A program made the position numbers and the translations under genes. The notes under the pieces were generated by a model. The model was not told where the DNA came from. It did no database searches and saw nothing but the letters and a program-made list of their open reading frames with translations. Shown here piece after piece: positions 1 to 11,798 of a stretch of DNA of 64,000 nt; the stretch's first letter is position 1, and each line of letters begins with the position of its first letter. The stretch is from Mycolicibacterium chitae (GTDB lineage Bacteria; Actinomycetota; Actinomycetes; Mycobacteriales; Mycobacteriaceae): NCBI RefSeq assembly GCF_900637205.1, contig NZ_LR134355.1, positions 372,001 through 436,000 on the forward strand. Reading direction: 5' to 3'.

Positions 1-534
1 GAAGGCACGAGATCGCGCATCGGTGACCAGCTGCGAATCGTCCTCGATGGAGAAGGCCACCGAGTTGATCCGGGTGGCGTCGCCGCCGATGCTGGTGATC
101 AGCGCCAGCGCGCGGGACGCGGCGCTGACGTCGCGGATCGTGACGTCGATCGCGTTGGTGGCCTGATAGCCCGCGGCGGTCGTGCCGTCGGCCTCGAGTT
201 GGGGCTGCAGTCGCACCTGGCTGGTGGCGATGTCCTCGCGGTCCACCCCGGCGCCCAGCAGCGCGTCGATCACGCGCTGCTGGCGTTCGTTGGTCTGGTT
301 GAGCGCCGCGGTGGCGTCGGGCGCGGTGAAGCTGATCCCGACGTTGGTGGTCAGGGTGTCGGGGGTGCCGTCGATCTGGCCGGAGCCGACGACGGTGACC
401 TGCCGGCCGGTGTCGCCGTTCCCGGTCCCGGCGCCCGGGGTCGCGTCGCAGGCGGCGAGGCCGAAGATGGCCAGACCGGCGATGAGCGTGGCGGACAGGC
501 GGCGCACAGTGCTGAGGTTCCCGACGGTCGGCAT
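1..534 (-). CDS. lpqG: LpqG-like SIMPL-domain lipoprotein (3' part outside window)
   Basis: The minus-strand frame from ATG at 534 runs open to the window edge (178 codons seen, C-terminus missing). It begins with a lipoprotein signal peptide: a basic N-terminus, a hydrophobic stretch, then LAAC as lipobox at about residues 26-29. The mature part reads as a SIMPL (DUF541) domain, with an early VVGSGQI strand and a GYQATNAIDVTI strand near residue 125. SIMPL proteins are periplasmic or envelope proteins of unclear biochemical role. In M. tuberculosis lpqG lies a few genes from ephA, which matches the neighbour here. Function beyond envelope lipoprotein is not known. Confidence 0.85.
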   Translation of the reverse strand, partial: MPTVGNLSTVRRLSATLIAGLAIFGLAACDATPGAGTGNGDTGRQVTVVGSGQIDGTPDTLTTNVGISFTAPDATAALNQTNERQQRVIDALLGAGVDREDIATSQVRLQPQLEADGTTAAGYQATNAIDVTIRDVSAASRALALITSIGGDATRINSVAFSIEDDSQLVTDARSRAF

Positions 535-649
535 GGTGGCACCCTACCGGCGCGGGCCGTCGGCTCCCACAGTCGAGTAGCCGATTACGCGTGTCTCAGA
601 TACCCCGCGCGGGCCACGATTTCATGCATATCCGAACGGGGGAATCACG

Positions 650-871
650 ATGACTACCAGCTCAGCACACTTCGGCAGCTATCCATTGGTCCGGCCGCTG
701 ACGCTGCCCGCGCCCAGATCGGTGCCCTGGGCCACGATCACCGCGAGCCTCTCGCGGGCGTTCGGCCGACTGGCGTCGGCGGCGACGGTGAGCGAAACGA
801 CCCACACCCGGAATCACCGGTCCTCGTGGCTGGATCAGGCCACGATGGGCCGCGAGATATACCGCTTGTGA
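650..871 (+). CDS. small hypothetical protein, 73 aa
   Basis: A short frame with good start signals: GGGGGA lies six bases before the ATG. It fills most of the 340-base gap between divergent lpqG and convergent ephA and stops three bases before the ephA stop. The protein is rich in Ser, Thr, Arg and Leu, with no signal peptide, membrane segment or motif I recognise. Base composition is a little less GC-rich than the neighbours. It could be a real small protein or a chance frame; the rest of the gap shows nothing else. Confidence 0.45.
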   Translation: MTTSSAHFGSYPLVRPLTLPAPRSVPWATITASLSRAFGRLASAATVSETTHTRNHRSSWLDQATMGREIYRL

Positions 872-874
872 CGG

Positions 875-1783
875 CTACCGCTCGGCCAGGAACTCCAGCA
901 GTATCCGGTTGATCTCGGTCGGGCGCTCCTGCTGCAGCCAGTGACCGGCGCCGGGCAACCACAGCTCCCGGTACGGTCCGGCGACCACTTCGGCCGCGCG
1001 TTCGGGACGCATGGTGGCGCGCACCGGATCGTCGGTGCCGCCGACGAACAGGGCCGGCGCGGTGATCCGGGCGTCGACCAGGTGCTCGGTACCCGCCCAG
1101 TTGCGGTCGTAGTTGCGATACCAGTTCAGCGCACCGGTGAATCCGGTCCGGCCGAACTCCTCGACGTAGACGTCGAACTCCTCGGCCGCGAGCCAGTCCG
1201 GCAACCCGGCACTGCGGCCCTCGGCGAACATGTCCCGCATCGTCGCGGCGACGTCGGCCGCCAGCTCGGCATCGGCCAGGCCGGGCTGTTGGTAGCGCAG
1301 CATGTAGAAGTCCGGACCGAACTTCTCCAACCAGCGTTCGGTGGGCCGGGTGCGGGCCCGCGGGATCGGCGGCACGCTCAGCCCCGCGACGGCGGCCACC
1401 CGGTCCGGGTGCAGCAGCGCGGTGTGCCACACCACCATCGCGCCCCAGTCGTGGCCGATGAACGTCGCCCGTTCGGCGCCGATGTCGTCGAGCAGGCCCA
1501 CCAGGTCCGAGGTCAGGGCGAAGATGTCGTAGGCCTCGACGGCCGCCGGCCGGTCCGATCCGCCGTAGCCGCGCTGATCGGGTGCCAGCACCCGGTAGCC
1601 GGCCGCGGTCAGCGCGGGGATCTGGTGCCGCCAGGAGTACGCCAGCTCGGGGTAGCCATGCGCCAGGACGACGACGGGTTGGTCGGGCCGCCCGCGATCA
1701 CCCTGGTCGATGACGCGGAGCCGGACGCCGTCGCGTTCGACGAATCGCCGCCCCGATGTGAGCATGATCTCACCAAAGCACAC
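875..1783 (-). CDS. ephA: epoxide hydrolase, alpha/beta-hydrolase fold
   Basis: A 302-residue alpha/beta hydrolase. It has the HGYPE oxyanion motif at residues 42-46, the nucleophile elbow GHDWGAM with Asp112 as expected nucleophile (Asp rather than Ser points to epoxide hydrolase or dehalogenase), and a C-terminal GAGHW carrying the catalytic His. Soluble epoxide hydrolases open epoxides to diols through an Asp-ester intermediate. The longest frame starts at GTG 1783; an ATG at 1765, with GGTGAG just upstream, is an alternative that removes six residues. The gene converges on the small frame at 650 and is divergent from ftsH. Placement next to ftsH and near lpqG fits ephA. Confidence 0.85.
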   Translation of the reverse strand: MCFGEIMLTSGRRFVERDGVRLRVIDQGDRGRPDQPVVVLAHGYPELAYSWRHQIPALTAAGYRVLAPDQRGYGGSDRPAAVEAYDIFALTSDLVGLLDDIGAERATFIGHDWGAMVVWHTALLHPDRVAAVAGLSVPPIPRARTRPTERWLEKFGPDFYMLRYQQPGLADAELAADVAATMRDMFAEGRSAGLPDWLAAEEFDVYVEEFGRTGFTGALNWYRNYDRNWAGTEHLVDARITAPALFVGGTDDPVRATMRPERAAEVVAGPYRELWLPGAGHWLQQERPTEINRILLEFLAER

Positions 1784-1814
1784 CGTCGGGAACTGTCGCT
1801 CGTTGGTCTAGCGG

Positions 1815-1820
1815 TAGCCT
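1815..1820 (+). promoter_or_regulatory. putative -10 element for ftsH
   Basis: TAGCCT fits the mycobacterial TANNNT -10 pattern and lies about 55 bases before the ftsH ATG, in the divergent gap to ephA. No clear -35 is visible. Inference only. Confidence 0.35.
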
Positions 1821-1849
1821 GACTGAACCTGAATCTTCTGGGAAGGAAC

Positions 1850-1875
1850 GTGACCGCTCCAAGGTCGATGCTCGA

Positions 1876-1879
<4 letters not shown>
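1850..1879 (+). CDS. possible 9-codon leader ORF before ftsH
   Basis: GTG at 1850 is preceded by GGGAAGGA, the best Shine-Dalgarno-like sequence in this gap, and opens a frame of nine codons (VTAPRSMLE). Its TGA overlaps the ftsH start as ATGA at 1876-1879. The ftsH ATG itself has no good Shine-Dalgarno. This arrangement would couple ftsH translation to a short leader peptide. It could also be coincidence; the reading is from sequence only. Confidence 0.35.
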
Positions 1880-4191
<2,312 letters not shown>

Positions 4192-4209
4192 TGACGAGGG
4201 GAGTTATGG

Positions 4210-4818
4210 ATGGCCCAGCCGCACTCACGTACGGCTACGGTTGACGTTCCGGTGTTCGATCAGGAACGCGCCGAAGCAGCAGTCAGAGAGCTGTTGTACG
4301 CGATCGGTGAAGATCCGGATCGACACGGTCTGGTGGACACTCCAGCCCGGGTCGCTCGGGCTTTCCAGGAGATGTTCGCCGGGCTCTATCTCGATCCCGA
4401 TGAGGTGCTCAACACCACCTTCGACGAGCAACACGACGAGTTGGTGCTGGTCAAGGACATCCCGATGTATTCGACCTGTGAGCATCACCTCGTGGCGTTC
4501 CACGGCGTGGCGCACGTCGGCTACATCCCCGGCAACGACGGCCGGGTGACCGGCCTGTCGAAGCTGGCCCGGCTGGTCGACCTGTACGCCAAGCGCCCCC
4601 AGGTGCAGGAGCGGCTGACCGCGCAGGTGGCCGACGCGCTGATGCGCAAACTCGACCCGCGCGGCGTCATCGTCGTGATGGAGGCCGAGCACCTGTGCAT
4701 GGCGATGCGCGGCATCCGCAAGCCGGGGGCCATCACCACCACGTCGGCGGTGCGTGGACAGTTCAAGACCGACAACGCATCTCGGGCCGAGGCGCTGGAA
4801 CTCATCCTGCGTAAATGA
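4210..4818 (+). CDS. folE: GTP cyclohydrolase I
   Basis: A 202-residue enzyme of the first committed folate step, GTP to 7,8-dihydroneopterin triphosphate. The zinc-binding CEHHL motif (Cys90, His93) and the later EHLCMAMRG motif (Cys about 163) are both visible, as is the family signature region with [19 protein letters not shown] upstream at 4195-4202 is the ribosome binding site. Two ATGs lie close together (4206 and 4210); only 4210 is in the enzyme frame. It is the first gene of the folE-folP-folB-folK cluster. Confidence 0.97.
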   Translation: MAQPHSRTATVDVPVFDQERAEAAVRELLYAIGEDPDRHGLVDTPARVARAFQEMFAGLYLDPDEVLNTTFDEQHDELVLVKDIPMYSTCEHHLVAFHGVAHVGYIPGNDGRVTGLSKLARLVDLYAKRPQVQERLTAQVADALMRKLDPRGVIVVMEAEHLCMAMRGIRKPGAITTTSAVRGQFKTDNASRAEALELILRK

Positions 4819-4837
4819 CGCACAGCAGGGGGTCGGC

Positions 4838-5665
4838 GTGCAGGTGATGGGAGTCGTCAACGTCACCGACGACTCGTTCTCCGACGGCGGCCGCTACCTC
4901 GATCCCGAGCGTGCGGTCGCCCACGGGCTCCGACTGGCCCGCGAGGGCGCCACGATCATCGACGTGGGCGGCGAGTCCACCCGCCCCGGCGCGGTGCGCA
5001 TCGACGCCGAGGTCGAGTCGGCCCGCGTGGTCCCGGTGGTGGAAGCGCTGGCGGCCCAAGGCATCACGGTCAGCATCGACACCATGCACGCCGCGGTGGC
5101 GCGCGCCGCGCTCGACGCCGGCGCGCACATCGTCAACGACGTCTCCGGCGGGCGCGCGGACCCCGCGATGGCCCCGCTGCTCGCCGACGCCGGCGTGCCG
5201 TGGGTGCTGATGCACTGGCGCTCGGTGAAAGCCGATGAGCCGCACCGGGTGCCGCACTACGACGACGTCGTGGCCACGGTGCGCGACGAGTTGCGCGCCG
5301 CCGTCGAGGCCGCGCTGGCCGCGGGGGTCGCCGAGAGCCAACTGATCCTCGACCCCGGACTGGGTTTCGCCAAGACCGCCCAGCACAACTGGGCGCTGCT
5401 GCACGCGTTGCCGTCGTTCGTGGCCGACGGGCTGCCGGTGTTGATCGGGGCGTCCCGCAAGCGGTTCCTGGGTGCGGTGCTGGCCGACGAGCGTGGCGAA
5501 CCGCGGCCCCCTGACGGCCGCGAGACCGCGACGGCGGTGATCTCGGTGTTGGCCGCCACGCACGAGGCGTGGGGTGTGCGGGTGCACGACGTGCAGGCGT
5601 CGGTGGACGCGTTGAAGGTGCTACGAGCCTGGAACGAGGCAGGCGGAGAGGGTGTCGGTGACTGA
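4838..5665 (+). CDS. folP: dihydropteroate synthase
   Basis: A 275-residue sulfonamide-target enzyme that joins p-aminobenzoate to 6-hydroxymethyl-dihydropterin diphosphate. Signatures seen: [15 protein letters not shown] at the N-terminus, [41 protein letters not shown] and [10 protein letters not shown] place the start at GTG 4838 because AGGGGG lies five bases upstream and the protein then begins VQVMGV as in mycobacterial FolP1. A longer frame from 4754 would overlap folE by 65 bases with non-conserved residues. It overlaps folB by 14 bases. Confidence 0.95.
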   Translation: MQVMGVVNVTDDSFSDGGRYLDPERAVAHGLRLAREGATIIDVGGESTRPGAVRIDAEVESARVVPVVEALAAQGITVSIDTMHAAVARAALDAGAHIVNDVSGGRADPAMAPLLADAGVPWVLMHWRSVKADEPHRVPHYDDVVATVRDELRAAVEAALAAGVAESQLILDPGLGFAKTAQHNWALLHALPSFVADGLPVLIGASRKRFLGAVLADERGEPRPPDGRETATAVISVLAATHEAWGVRVHDVQASVDALKVLRAWNEAGGEGVGD

Positions 5666-6044
5666 CCGGATTGAGTTGCGCGGCTTGGCTGTTCGGGGAA
5701 ACCACGGGGTTTTCGATCATGAACGGCGCGACGGCCAGGAGTTCCTGATCGACATCACGCTGTGGCTCGACCTGGCCGCCGCGGCCGCCAGCGACCGGCT
5801 GTCCGACACCTACGACTACGGGGTGCTCGCGCAGCGCGCCGCGGCGATCGTCGGCGGCGAACCGCGCAACCTCATCGAGGCCGTGGCCGGCGAGATCGCC
5901 GAGGACGTCATGACCGACGAGCGGGTGCACGCCGTGGAGGTCGCGGTGCACAAGCCGCAGGCGCCCATCCCGCTGGACTTCGCCGACGTGGCCGTGGTCG
6001 CGCGCCGATCCCGCCGGCGCCGGGGCGAGGAGGTGGCGCCGTGA
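5652..6044 (+). CDS. folB: dihydroneopterin aldolase
   Basis: A 130-residue enzyme that cleaves 7,8-dihydroneopterin to 6-hydroxymethyl-dihydropterin and glycolaldehyde. Visible family features: [25 protein letters not shown] at the start (given here by its key residues Gly, His and Glu), the TYDYG segment near residue 55, [11 protein letters not shown], and VHKPQAPI near the end. GTG at 5652 overlaps the folP end; a second GTG at 5658 is possible. The stop overlaps the folK start. Confidence 0.95.
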   Translation: MSVTDRIELRGLAVRGNHGVFDHERRDGQEFLIDITLWLDLAAAAASDRLSDTYDYGVLAQRAAAIVGGEPRNLIEAVAGEIAEDVMTDERVHAVEVAVHKPQAPIPLDFADVAVVARRSRRRRGEEVAP

Positions 6045-6571
6045 GTCGGGTGGTGCTCTCGATCGGGTCCAACCTGGGCGACCGGATGGCGCGGCTGCAG
6101 ACCGCGGTCGACGAACTCGGGGCCCGCGTGCGCGCGGTGTCGCCGGTGTACCAATCCGAGCCGTGGGGCGGGGTGGATCAGGGGCCCTTCCTCAACGCGG
6201 TGGTGATCGCCGAGGATCCCGACCTCGACGGGCAGGACTGGTTGGACTTCGCCCAGCGCCTCGAACGGGAGGCCGACCGCGTGCGCGGGCAGAAGTGGGG
6301 GCCGCGCACGCTGGACGTCGACCTGATCACGGTGCACGACGACGGGCGGGAGGTGTTCTCCCGTTCCGACGGCCTGACGCTGCCGCATCCGCTGGCGCAC
6401 CTGCGGGCGTTCGTGTTGATCCCGTGGCAGGACGTCGACCCCGACGGGTGGCTCACCGTCGCCGGTACCCCGCGCACGGCGACCAACCTGCTCGATCAGA
6501 TCGACGCGGCCGAACGGGCCGGCGTGCAGCTTTTCGATGCGGTGTTGCATGGGCCCGACCAGAAAGCGTGA
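6041..6571 (+). CDS. folK: 2-amino-4-hydroxy-6-hydroxymethyldihydropteridine pyrophosphokinase
   Basis: A 176-residue HPPK that transfers pyrophosphate from ATP to hydroxymethyl-dihydropterin, feeding FolP. It starts with SIGSNLGDR, contains [11 protein letters not shown], and has the signature [12 protein letters not shown] near residue 90 and [16 protein letters not shown] 6041 overlaps the folB stop as GTGA, a typical coupled junction. The frame upstream of this start is a shadow of folB. The stop lies inside the next membrane protein gene. Confidence 0.95.
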   Translation: MSRVVLSIGSNLGDRMARLQTAVDELGARVRAVSPVYQSEPWGGVDQGPFLNAVVIAEDPDLDGQDWLDFAQRLEREADRVRGQKWGPRTLDVDLITVHDDGREVFSRSDGLTLPHPLAHLRAFVLIPWQDVDPDGWLTVAGTPRTATNLLDQIDAAERAGVQLFDAVLHGPDQKA

Positions 6572-7040
6572 CCTGGCCGCGGCCGTGGTGGTCGCCGGCA
6601 TCGTCGGCTACCTCGCGGTGCTGTTGCTCTACCGGTGGTTCCCGCCGCTGACGGTGTGGACCGGCGCCTCGCTGGCCGCGGTCGCCGTCGCCGAGGCGGC
6701 GTGGGGCGCTCAGGTGCGTTCCAAGATCGCCGCGGGCAAGATCGGCCTGGGTGCGGACCGGCTGAATCCGTTGGCGGTGGCCCGCACGGTGGTGATCGCC
6801 AAGGCCTCGGCGTGGGTCGGGGCCATCGTGCTCGGGTGGTGGCTGGCGGTGCTGGCCTACTTGCTGCCGCGGCGCGCGATGATCCGGGTGGCCCAGGAGG
6901 ACACCGCCGGGGCCGTCGTCGCGGCCGCGTGCGCGCTGGCGCTGCTGGTGGCCGCGCTGTGGTTGCAGCACTGCTGCCGCTGGCCCTCCGACGGCGACGA
7001 CGACCTGGACGAAAATGGCACTCGAAGCGACCCGGTTTAG
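6537..7040 (+). CDS. DUF3180 family membrane protein
   Basis: A small integral membrane protein (167 residues from ATG 6537, 163 from ATG 6549). It has about four hydrophobic segments, around residues 12-32, 38-55, 80-104 and 118-144, and an acidic C-terminus ending DGDDDLDENGTRSD. It overlaps the folK end by about 30 bases. Position and topology match the Rv3605c-type DUF3180 protein that sits behind folK in mycobacteria. Biochemical role unknown; the conserved link to folate genes suggests co-expression rather than a proven folate function. Confidence 0.85.
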   Translation: MRCCMGPTRKRDLAAAVVVAGIVGYLAVLLLYRWFPPLTVWTGASLAAVAVAEAAWGAQVRSKIAAGKIGLGADRLNPLAVARTVVIAKASAWVGAIVLGWWLAVLAYLLPRRAMIRVAQEDTAGAVVAAACALALLVAALWLQHCCRWPSDGDDDLDENGTRSDPV

Positions 7041-7082
7041 GAATCGCCGAAGCGGCCGACACGCGTTCTGACCTCGCACAGG

Positions 7083-7088
7083 TACAGT
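7083..7088 (+). promoter_or_regulatory. putative -10 of a leaderless promoter
   Basis: TACAGT ends six bases before the ATG at 7095, with no Shine-Dalgarno between. A transcript would start at or next to the ATG, giving leaderless translation, which is common in mycobacteria. It suggests an internal promoter within the folate-panCD run. Confidence 0.45.
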
Positions 7089-7094
7089 CGGCCC

Positions 7095-8507
7095 ATGACC
7101 GTTCTGTCCCGCGGCGCCCGGGCTCGGCGCGGCGGCCGCAGGCCGGGTTGGCTACTCCTGACCGTGTTGCTGGTCCTCGCCATTGCGGCCAGTTCCGCAT
7201 TGGTTTTCACCAACCGAGTCGAGCTGCTCAAGCTCGCCGTCATCCTGGCGCTGTGGGCGGCCGTGGTGGCCGCGTTCGTCTCGGTGATCTACCGCAGGCA
7301 AAGCGATGCCGACCACGCCAAGGTGCGCGACCTCAAGCTGGTGTACGACCTCCAGTTGGACCGGGAGATCTCCGCGCGCCGCGAGTACGAGCTGACCGTG
7401 GAGACGCATCTGCGCCGCGAGATCGCCTCCGAACTGCGCTCGGCGGCCGCCGACGAGGTCGCCGCGCTGCGCGCCGAACTGGCCGCGCTGCGCACCAACC
7501 TGGAGATCCTGTTCGACGCCGACCTGGCGCACCGGGCGGCCCTCGAGTCGGACCGCAAACAGGAACGTGCCCACAGCGAGTGGATCCGCACCCCGGAACC
7601 GGTGCGCTCCGACCGGGTGGTCAGCAGCCGCTTCACCGAGGACCAGGACGACGAGAACACCCGCACCAACGAGAGCCCGATCATCGACGTGCCGGAGGAG
7701 CCGCCACCACCTCCGCCCCCGCCGCCCGCGCCGCGGCCCCGACCGCAACCGGCGGCGTCCCGCCCGGCTCCGCCGCCGCAGCAGCAACCGCAGCCCCAAC
7801 CCCAGCCGCGTCGTCGTCGACGTCGCCGGGAGGACGACGACGGCGGCTGGCCGACTCAGGTGGTGCCGCCGGTGACCGCGCAGTCCCCGCCGCCCCCGAC
7901 ACCAACACCGCCCCCGGCCCCGACACCAACACCGGCCCCGCCGCCCCCTCCTCCGCCGCCACCCGCCCCGCCGCGGCCCGAGCCCCGGCCGGAGCCCGTC
8001 GCGCAGCCGGATCCCCAGTGGGAGCCGCTGAACACCTGGAAGCCGCCCACCCCCGCGCCGCCGGCGGCACCCGCCGCGGACTGGTCGGTGCCCCCAGCCC
8101 CTGCCCCGACCCCGACCCCGGCGCCAACACCACCGCCGCCGCCCCCGGCCCCAACACCGCCGCCACCCGCGCCGGCGCCCCCGGTCACCGAGGAGCGCCG
8201 TGGCCGGCACGCGAGCCCGGCGGAGCCGGAGTACCCCGTCCCATCGCCCCCATCGGCCCCGGCGCCCCCGCCGGCCGAGCCCGCCCCGCCGCGGCGCGGT
8301 CGGCACTCGGCGCCGGCCGAGGCCGAGGACCCGATCGCGGCGTCGTTCCCGCCCGCGCCCCGCAGCGAGGAACCCGCCGCGCGGCACCGCGGTCCCGACG
8401 AGGAGGAGCAATCGGAACGCCGGCGCGGGCAGTCCGCCGCCGAGCTGCTCGCCCGGTTCCAGGCCACCCCCGGTGGCGGCGGACGCCGCCGTCGGCGCGA
8501 GGACTGA
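7095..8507 (+). CDS. DUF6779-type membrane protein with long Pro-rich tail
   Basis: A 470-residue protein with a basic N-terminus and two membrane segments (about 20-37 and 45-66). A charged, probably coiled-coil stretch follows (about 70-165, heptad-like Leu/Ala with Arg/Glu), then about 270 residues very rich in Pro, Thr and Ala, then a basic end RRRRRED. It corresponds to the Rv3604c-type protein, a conserved actinobacterial membrane protein of unknown role. The Pro-rich part is poorly conserved as a rule and may span or bind the cell wall. It is followed after 84 bases by the Rossmann-fold gene. Confidence 0.8.
   Translation: MTVLSRGARARRGGRRPGWLLLTVLLVLAIAASSALVFTNRVELLKLAVILALWAAVVAAFVSVIYRRQSDADHAKVRDLKLVYDLQLDREISARREYELTVETHLRREIASELRSAAADEVAALRAELAALRTNLEILFDADLAHRAALESDRKQERAHSEWIRTPEPVRSDRVVSSRFTEDQDDENTRTNESPIIDVPEEPPPPPPPPPAPRPRPQPAASRPAPPPQQQPQPQPQPRRRRRRREDDDGGWPTQVVPPVTAQSPPPPTPTPPPAPTPTPAPPPPPPPPPAPPRPEPRPEPVAQPDPQWEPLNTWKPPTPAPPAAPAADWSVPPAPAPTPTPAPTPPPPPPAPTPPPPAPAPPVTEERRGRHASPAEPEYPVPSPPSAPAPPPAEPAPPRRGRHSAPAEAEDPIAASFPPAPRSEEPAARHRGPDEEEQSERRRGQSAAELLARFQATPGGGGRRRRRED
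7697..8290 (+). repeat. proline/threonine-rich low-complexity repeat inside CDS
   Basis: Irregular tandem copies of short units such as CCGACACCAACACCG recur in clusters at 7897-7965 and 8097-8180. They encode PTPTP, PAPTP and poly-Pro runs. The repeat is coding, varies in unit length and does not form a CRISPR-like spacer pattern. Confidence 0.7.
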
Positions 8508-8591
8508 TCCGTTAGAGTTTTGCCCTGACCGTCCGGTACCCGCAGCGCGGGACTGGAACGAAACGAACAGAACTTGCGAGGGTCCTCTGCC

Positions 8592-9563
8592 ATGGTGCAG
8601 CCGGAAGGTCTCGACGGCCTGCGACCGGCCCGACTCAAGGTCGGGGTCATCTCCGCGGGCCGGGTCGGGACCGCGTTGGGGGTCGCGCTCGAGCGCGCCG
8701 ACCACGTCGTCGTCGCGTGCAGCGCCATCTCCGGCGCCTCCGTGCGGCGGGCCGCGAGCCGGCTGCCCGACACCCCGATCCAGCCGGTCCCCGAGGTCGC
8801 CGCGGCCGCCGAACTGCTGCTCCTCACCGTTCCCGACGCCGAGCTGCCCGGGCTGATCGCCGGCCTGGCCGCCACCGACGCCGTGGCGCCGGGCACCATC
8901 GTCGCGCACACCTCCGGGGCCAACGGCATCGCGATCCTGGCGCCGCTGACCGAGCGGGGAGCCCTGCCGCTGGCCCTGCACCCGGCCATGACGTTCACCG
9001 GCGGCGACGAGGACATCACCCGCCTCTCGGAGACCTGCTTCGGGATCACCGCCGCCGACGAGATCGGTTATGCCATAGCGCAATCGCTGGTGCTCGAGAT
9101 CGGCGGCGAACCGGTGCGGGTGCGCGAGGACGCCCGCACGCTCTATCACGCGGCGCTCGCGCACGGCAGCAACCACATCGTCACCGTGATCGCCGACGCG
9201 TTGGAGGCGCTGCGGGCCGCGCTGCAGGGCCAGGAGTTGTTGGGGCAGGAACTCATCGGTGACGATCCCGGAGGCATCGCCGAACGCGTGCTCGCGCCGC
9301 TGGCGCGCGCGGCGCTGGAGAACGCCCTGCAGCGCGGGCAGGCCGCGCTGACCGGCCCGGTGGCCCGCAACGACGCGGATGCCGTCGCCCGGCATCTGGC
9401 CGCGCTCGACGAGGTGGACCCCGCGCTGGGCGAGGCCTACCGGACCGCATCGTTGCGCACCGCGCAGCGTTCCCACGCAGCCCCGGAGGTGTTCCAGGTG
9501 TTGACACCCGCGATTCGACGCAGCGTTGCCAGCGACGAGCAGGGCGGAGGAGTGAGCGAGTGA
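8592..9563 (+). CDS. Rossmann-like and DUF2520 domain protein
   Basis: A 323-residue two-domain protein. The N-terminus has an NAD(P)-type Rossmann fold with G-x-x-x-G-x-x-G in [12 protein letters not shown], followed by [14 protein letters not shown]. The C-terminal all-helical DUF2520 half contains [13 protein letters not shown] near residue 185. The overall plan is like 6-phosphogluconate dehydrogenase or ketopantoate reductase-type enzymes, and the place just before panC makes a reductase role in pantothenate synthesis attractive, but that is inference. ATG 8592 has GAGGG ten bases upstream and is preferred over TTG 8574. The stop overlaps the panC start. Confidence 0.8.
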   Translation: MVQPEGLDGLRPARLKVGVISAGRVGTALGVALERADHVVVACSAISGASVRRAASRLPDTPIQPVPEVAAAAELLLLTVPDAELPGLIAGLAATDAVAPGTIVAHTSGANGIAILAPLTERGALPLALHPAMTFTGGDEDITRLSETCFGITAADEIGYAIAQSLVLEIGGEPVRVREDARTLYHAALAHGSNHIVTVIADALEALRAALQGQELLGQELIGDDPGGIAERVLAPLARAALENALQRGQAALTGPVARNDADAVARHLAALDEVDPALGEAYRTASLRTAQRSHAAPEVFQVLTPAIRRSVASDEQGGGVSE

Positions 9564-10492
9564 ACAACCCGTCCGCCCCGAAGTTCGCACCCGGTGAACT
9601 CAACGCCTACACCGCGCCCGCCCAGGTCTCCGCGGTGACCAACGCGCTGCGCCAGACCGGCCGTCGCATCATGCTGGTGCCGACCATGGGTGCGCTGCAC
9701 GAGGGGCATCTGAGCCTGGTGCGCGCCGCCAAGAAGGTGCCGGGATCTGTTGTGGCGGTGTCGATCTTCGTCAATCCGCTGCAGTTCGGGGCCGGCGAGG
9801 ACCTCGAGGCGTATCCGCGCACCCTGGATGCCGACCTGGAACTGCTGCGCGCCGAGGGGGTCGACATCGCCTTCACCCCGAACGCCGCCGCGATGTACCC
9901 GACCGGCCCGCGTACCACCGTGCACCCCGGGCCGCTCGGCGCCGAACTCGAGGGCGCGGTCCGCCCCACGCACTTCGCGGGCATGCTGACCGTGGTGCTC
10001 AAGCTGCTGCAGATCGTCGGGCCGGACCGGGCGTTCTTCGGCGAGAAGGACTATCAGCAACTCGTGCTGATCCGGCAGATGGCCGACGACCTGAACCTGC
10101 CCACCCGCATCGTCGGGGTCCCGACCGTGCGCGAGGACGACGGGCTGGCCATGTCCTCGCGGAACCGCTACCTCGACGCCGAGCAGCGCAGCAGCGCCGG
10201 TGCGCTGTCGGCGGCCCTGCTGGCCGGGCGCTACGCCGCCGCCCAGGGGGCCGAGGCGACGCTGGCCGCGGCCCGCGCGGTGCTCGACGACGTCGCCGGG
10301 ATCGAGGTCGACTATCTCGAGGTGCGCGACCCGTGGCTGCAGCCCGCGCCGGCCCAGGGGACCGGACGCCTGCTGGTGGCGGCCCGGCTGGGCGCCACCC
10401 GCCTGCTGGACAACACCGCGGTGGAACTGGGTGCCGCCGGCGCCGACGGTGCCTACGCCGACGAGCACCACGAATCGGCCTGGAGGGACTGA
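9560..10492 (+). CDS. panC: pantothenate synthetase
   Basis: A 310-residue pantoate-beta-alanine ligase that makes pantothenate with ATP through a pantoyl adenylate. Motifs seen: [15 protein letters not shown] (HxGH ATP site) near residue 35, [31 protein letters not shown] and MSSRNRYL (KMSKS-like). GGAGGAG lies just before GTG 9560, which overlaps the previous stop as GTGA. The stop overlaps the panD start. Confidence 0.96.
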   Translation: MNNPSAPKFAPGELNAYTAPAQVSAVTNALRQTGRRIMLVPTMGALHEGHLSLVRAAKKVPGSVVAVSIFVNPLQFGAGEDLEAYPRTLDADLELLRAEGVDIAFTPNAAAMYPTGPRTTVHPGPLGAELEGAVRPTHFAGMLTVVLKLLQIVGPDRAFFGEKDYQQLVLIRQMADDLNLPTRIVGVPTVREDDGLAMSSRNRYLDAEQRSSAGALSAALLAGRYAAAQGAEATLAAARAVLDDVAGIEVDYLEVRDPWLQPAPAQGTGRLLVAARLGATRLLDNTAVELGAAGADGAYADEHHESAWRD

Positions 10493-10917
10493 TGTTACGG
10501 ACCATGCTCAAGTCGAAGATCCACCGCGCGACGGTCACCCACGCGGACCTGCACTACGTGGGCTCGGTGACCATCGACGCCGACCTGATGGACGCCGCGG
10601 ACCTGCTCGAGGGCGAGCAGGTCACCATCGTCGACATCGACAACGGCGCCCGCCTGGTGACCTACGCGATCACCGGTGAGCGCGGCAGCGGAGTGCTCGG
10701 GATCAACGGCGCCGCAGCGCATCTGGTCCAGCCCGGCGATCTGGTGATCCTGATCGCCTACGGGACCATGGACGACGCCGAGGCCCGCGCGTACCGGCCG
10801 CGGGTGGTGTTCGTCGACGCCGACAACCGTCAGATCGAACTCGGCGAGCACGCGTCGGACCCGGCGTATGTGCCCGACGATGCCGCCGGCCTGGTCTCCC
10901 CGCGGGGGTTGCGCTAG
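10492..10917 (+). CDS. panD: aspartate 1-decarboxylase
   Basis: A 141-residue pyruvoyl enzyme that makes beta-alanine from aspartate. The self-cleavage Gly-Ser is in the YVGSVTID motif (Gly24-Ser25), from which the pyruvoyl group forms. Other family segments: [12 protein letters not shown] and [15 protein letters not shown] 10492 overlaps the panC stop as ATGA. It supplies the beta-alanine used by PanC. Confidence 0.96.
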   Translation: MLRTMLKSKIHRATVTHADLHYVGSVTIDADLMDAADLLEGEQVTIVDIDNGARLVTYAITGERGSGVLGINGAAAHLVQPGDLVILIAYGTMDDAEARAYRPRVVFVDADNRQIELGEHASDPAYVPDDAAGLVSPRGLR

Positions 10918-11732
10918 TGCTGCTGGCCATCGACGTCCGCAACACCCACACCGTCGTCGGGCTGATCTCCGGGACCGGCGATCACGCGAAGGTGGTGCAG
11001 CAGTGGCGGATTCGCACCGAACCGGAGGTCACCGCCGACGAGTTGGCGCTGACCATCGACGGTCTCATCGGTGATGACTCCGACCGGCTCACCGGGGCCG
11101 TCGCGCTGTCGACCGTGCCGTCGATCCTGCACGAGATCCGGGTGATGCTCGAGCAGTACTGGGGTGCGGTGCCGCACGTGCTGATCGAGCCGGGCGTGCG
11201 CACCGGCGTGCCGCTGCTGGTGGACAACCCCAAGGAGGTCGGCGCCGACCGGATCGTCAACTGCCTGTCGGCGTTCCACAAGTTCGCCGCGCCGTCGATC
11301 GTGGTGGACTTCGGCTCCTCGATCTGCGTCGACGTGGTGTCGGCCAAGGGCGAGTTCCTCGGCGGCGCCATCGCCCCGGGTATCCAGGTGTCCTCGGATG
11401 CCGCGGCCGCCCGCTCGGCCGCGCTGCGCCGGGTGGAGATGACCCGGCCGCGCTCGGTGGTCGGCAAGAACACCGTCGAGAGCATGCAGTCCGGCGCGGT
11501 GTTCGGGTTCGCCGGGCTGGTCGAGGGCATCATCCGGCGGATCCGCGAGGACATCGACGGGTTCGACGGCGACGACGTCGTGGTGGTGGCCACCGGCCAC
11601 ACCGCGCCGCTGCTGCTGCCCGAGCTGCAGACCGCGGCGCATTACGACCAGCACCTGACCCTCGACGGGCTGCGCCTGGTGTTCGAGCGCAACCGCGACG
11701 GCGGCCGGGCGAAGGCCAAACCCCTGCGATGA
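10917..11732 (+). CDS. coaX: type III pantothenate kinase
   Basis: A 271-residue ASKHA-fold kinase for the first step from pantothenate to coenzyme A. The N-terminal [15 protein letters not shown] phosphate loop, the middle GADRIVNC segment, the [11 protein letters not shown] strand and the GGAIAPG segment are all present. GTG at 10917 overlaps the panD stop (TAGTG). It completes a panC-panD-coaX run for CoA supply. Confidence 0.93.
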   Translation: MLLAIDVRNTHTVVGLISGTGDHAKVVQQWRIRTEPEVTADELALTIDGLIGDDSDRLTGAVALSTVPSILHEIRVMLEQYWGAVPHVLIEPGVRTGVPLLVDNPKEVGADRIVNCLSAFHKFAAPSIVVDFGSSICVDVVSAKGEFLGGAIAPGIQVSSDAAAARSAALRRVEMTRPRSVVGKNTVESMQSGAVFGFAGLVEGIIRRIREDIDGFDGDDVVVVATGHTAPLLLPELQTAAHYDQHLTLDGLRLVFERNRDGGRAKAKPLR

Positions 11733-11784
11733 CCCGGCCGCGCCCCGAACCGTGCACAGAATGGGCTTATCGCGCCCGGTCATT

Positions 11785-11790
11785 TAGGCT
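11785..11790 (+). promoter_or_regulatory. -10 element, leaderless lysS promoter
   Basis: TAGGCT is followed by exactly eight bases (GGCCCGAC) and then the lysS GTG. There is no Shine-Dalgarno. The same spacing and nearly the same spacer occur before cysS at 34095. Predicted transcription start is at or within two bases of the GTG. Confidence 0.55.
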
Positions 11791-11798
11791 GGCCCGAC

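Noticed and set aside
4754..5665. Longer folP from ATG 4754
   Set aside because: Would overlap folE by 65 bases with non-conserved residues. GTG 4838 has a good ribosome site and the conserved start.
7697..8290. CRISPR-like repeat array
   Set aside because: Units are irregular, in frame and encode Pro/Thr runs; there are no unique spacers. No CRISPR array was seen anywhere in the window.
7152..9590. 812-codon open frame on the minus strand
   Set aside because: It lies opposite two good genes (the Pro-rich membrane protein and the Rossmann/DUF2520 protein). The product is Arg/Gly/His-rich low complexity, the usual antisense shadow in high-GC DNA.
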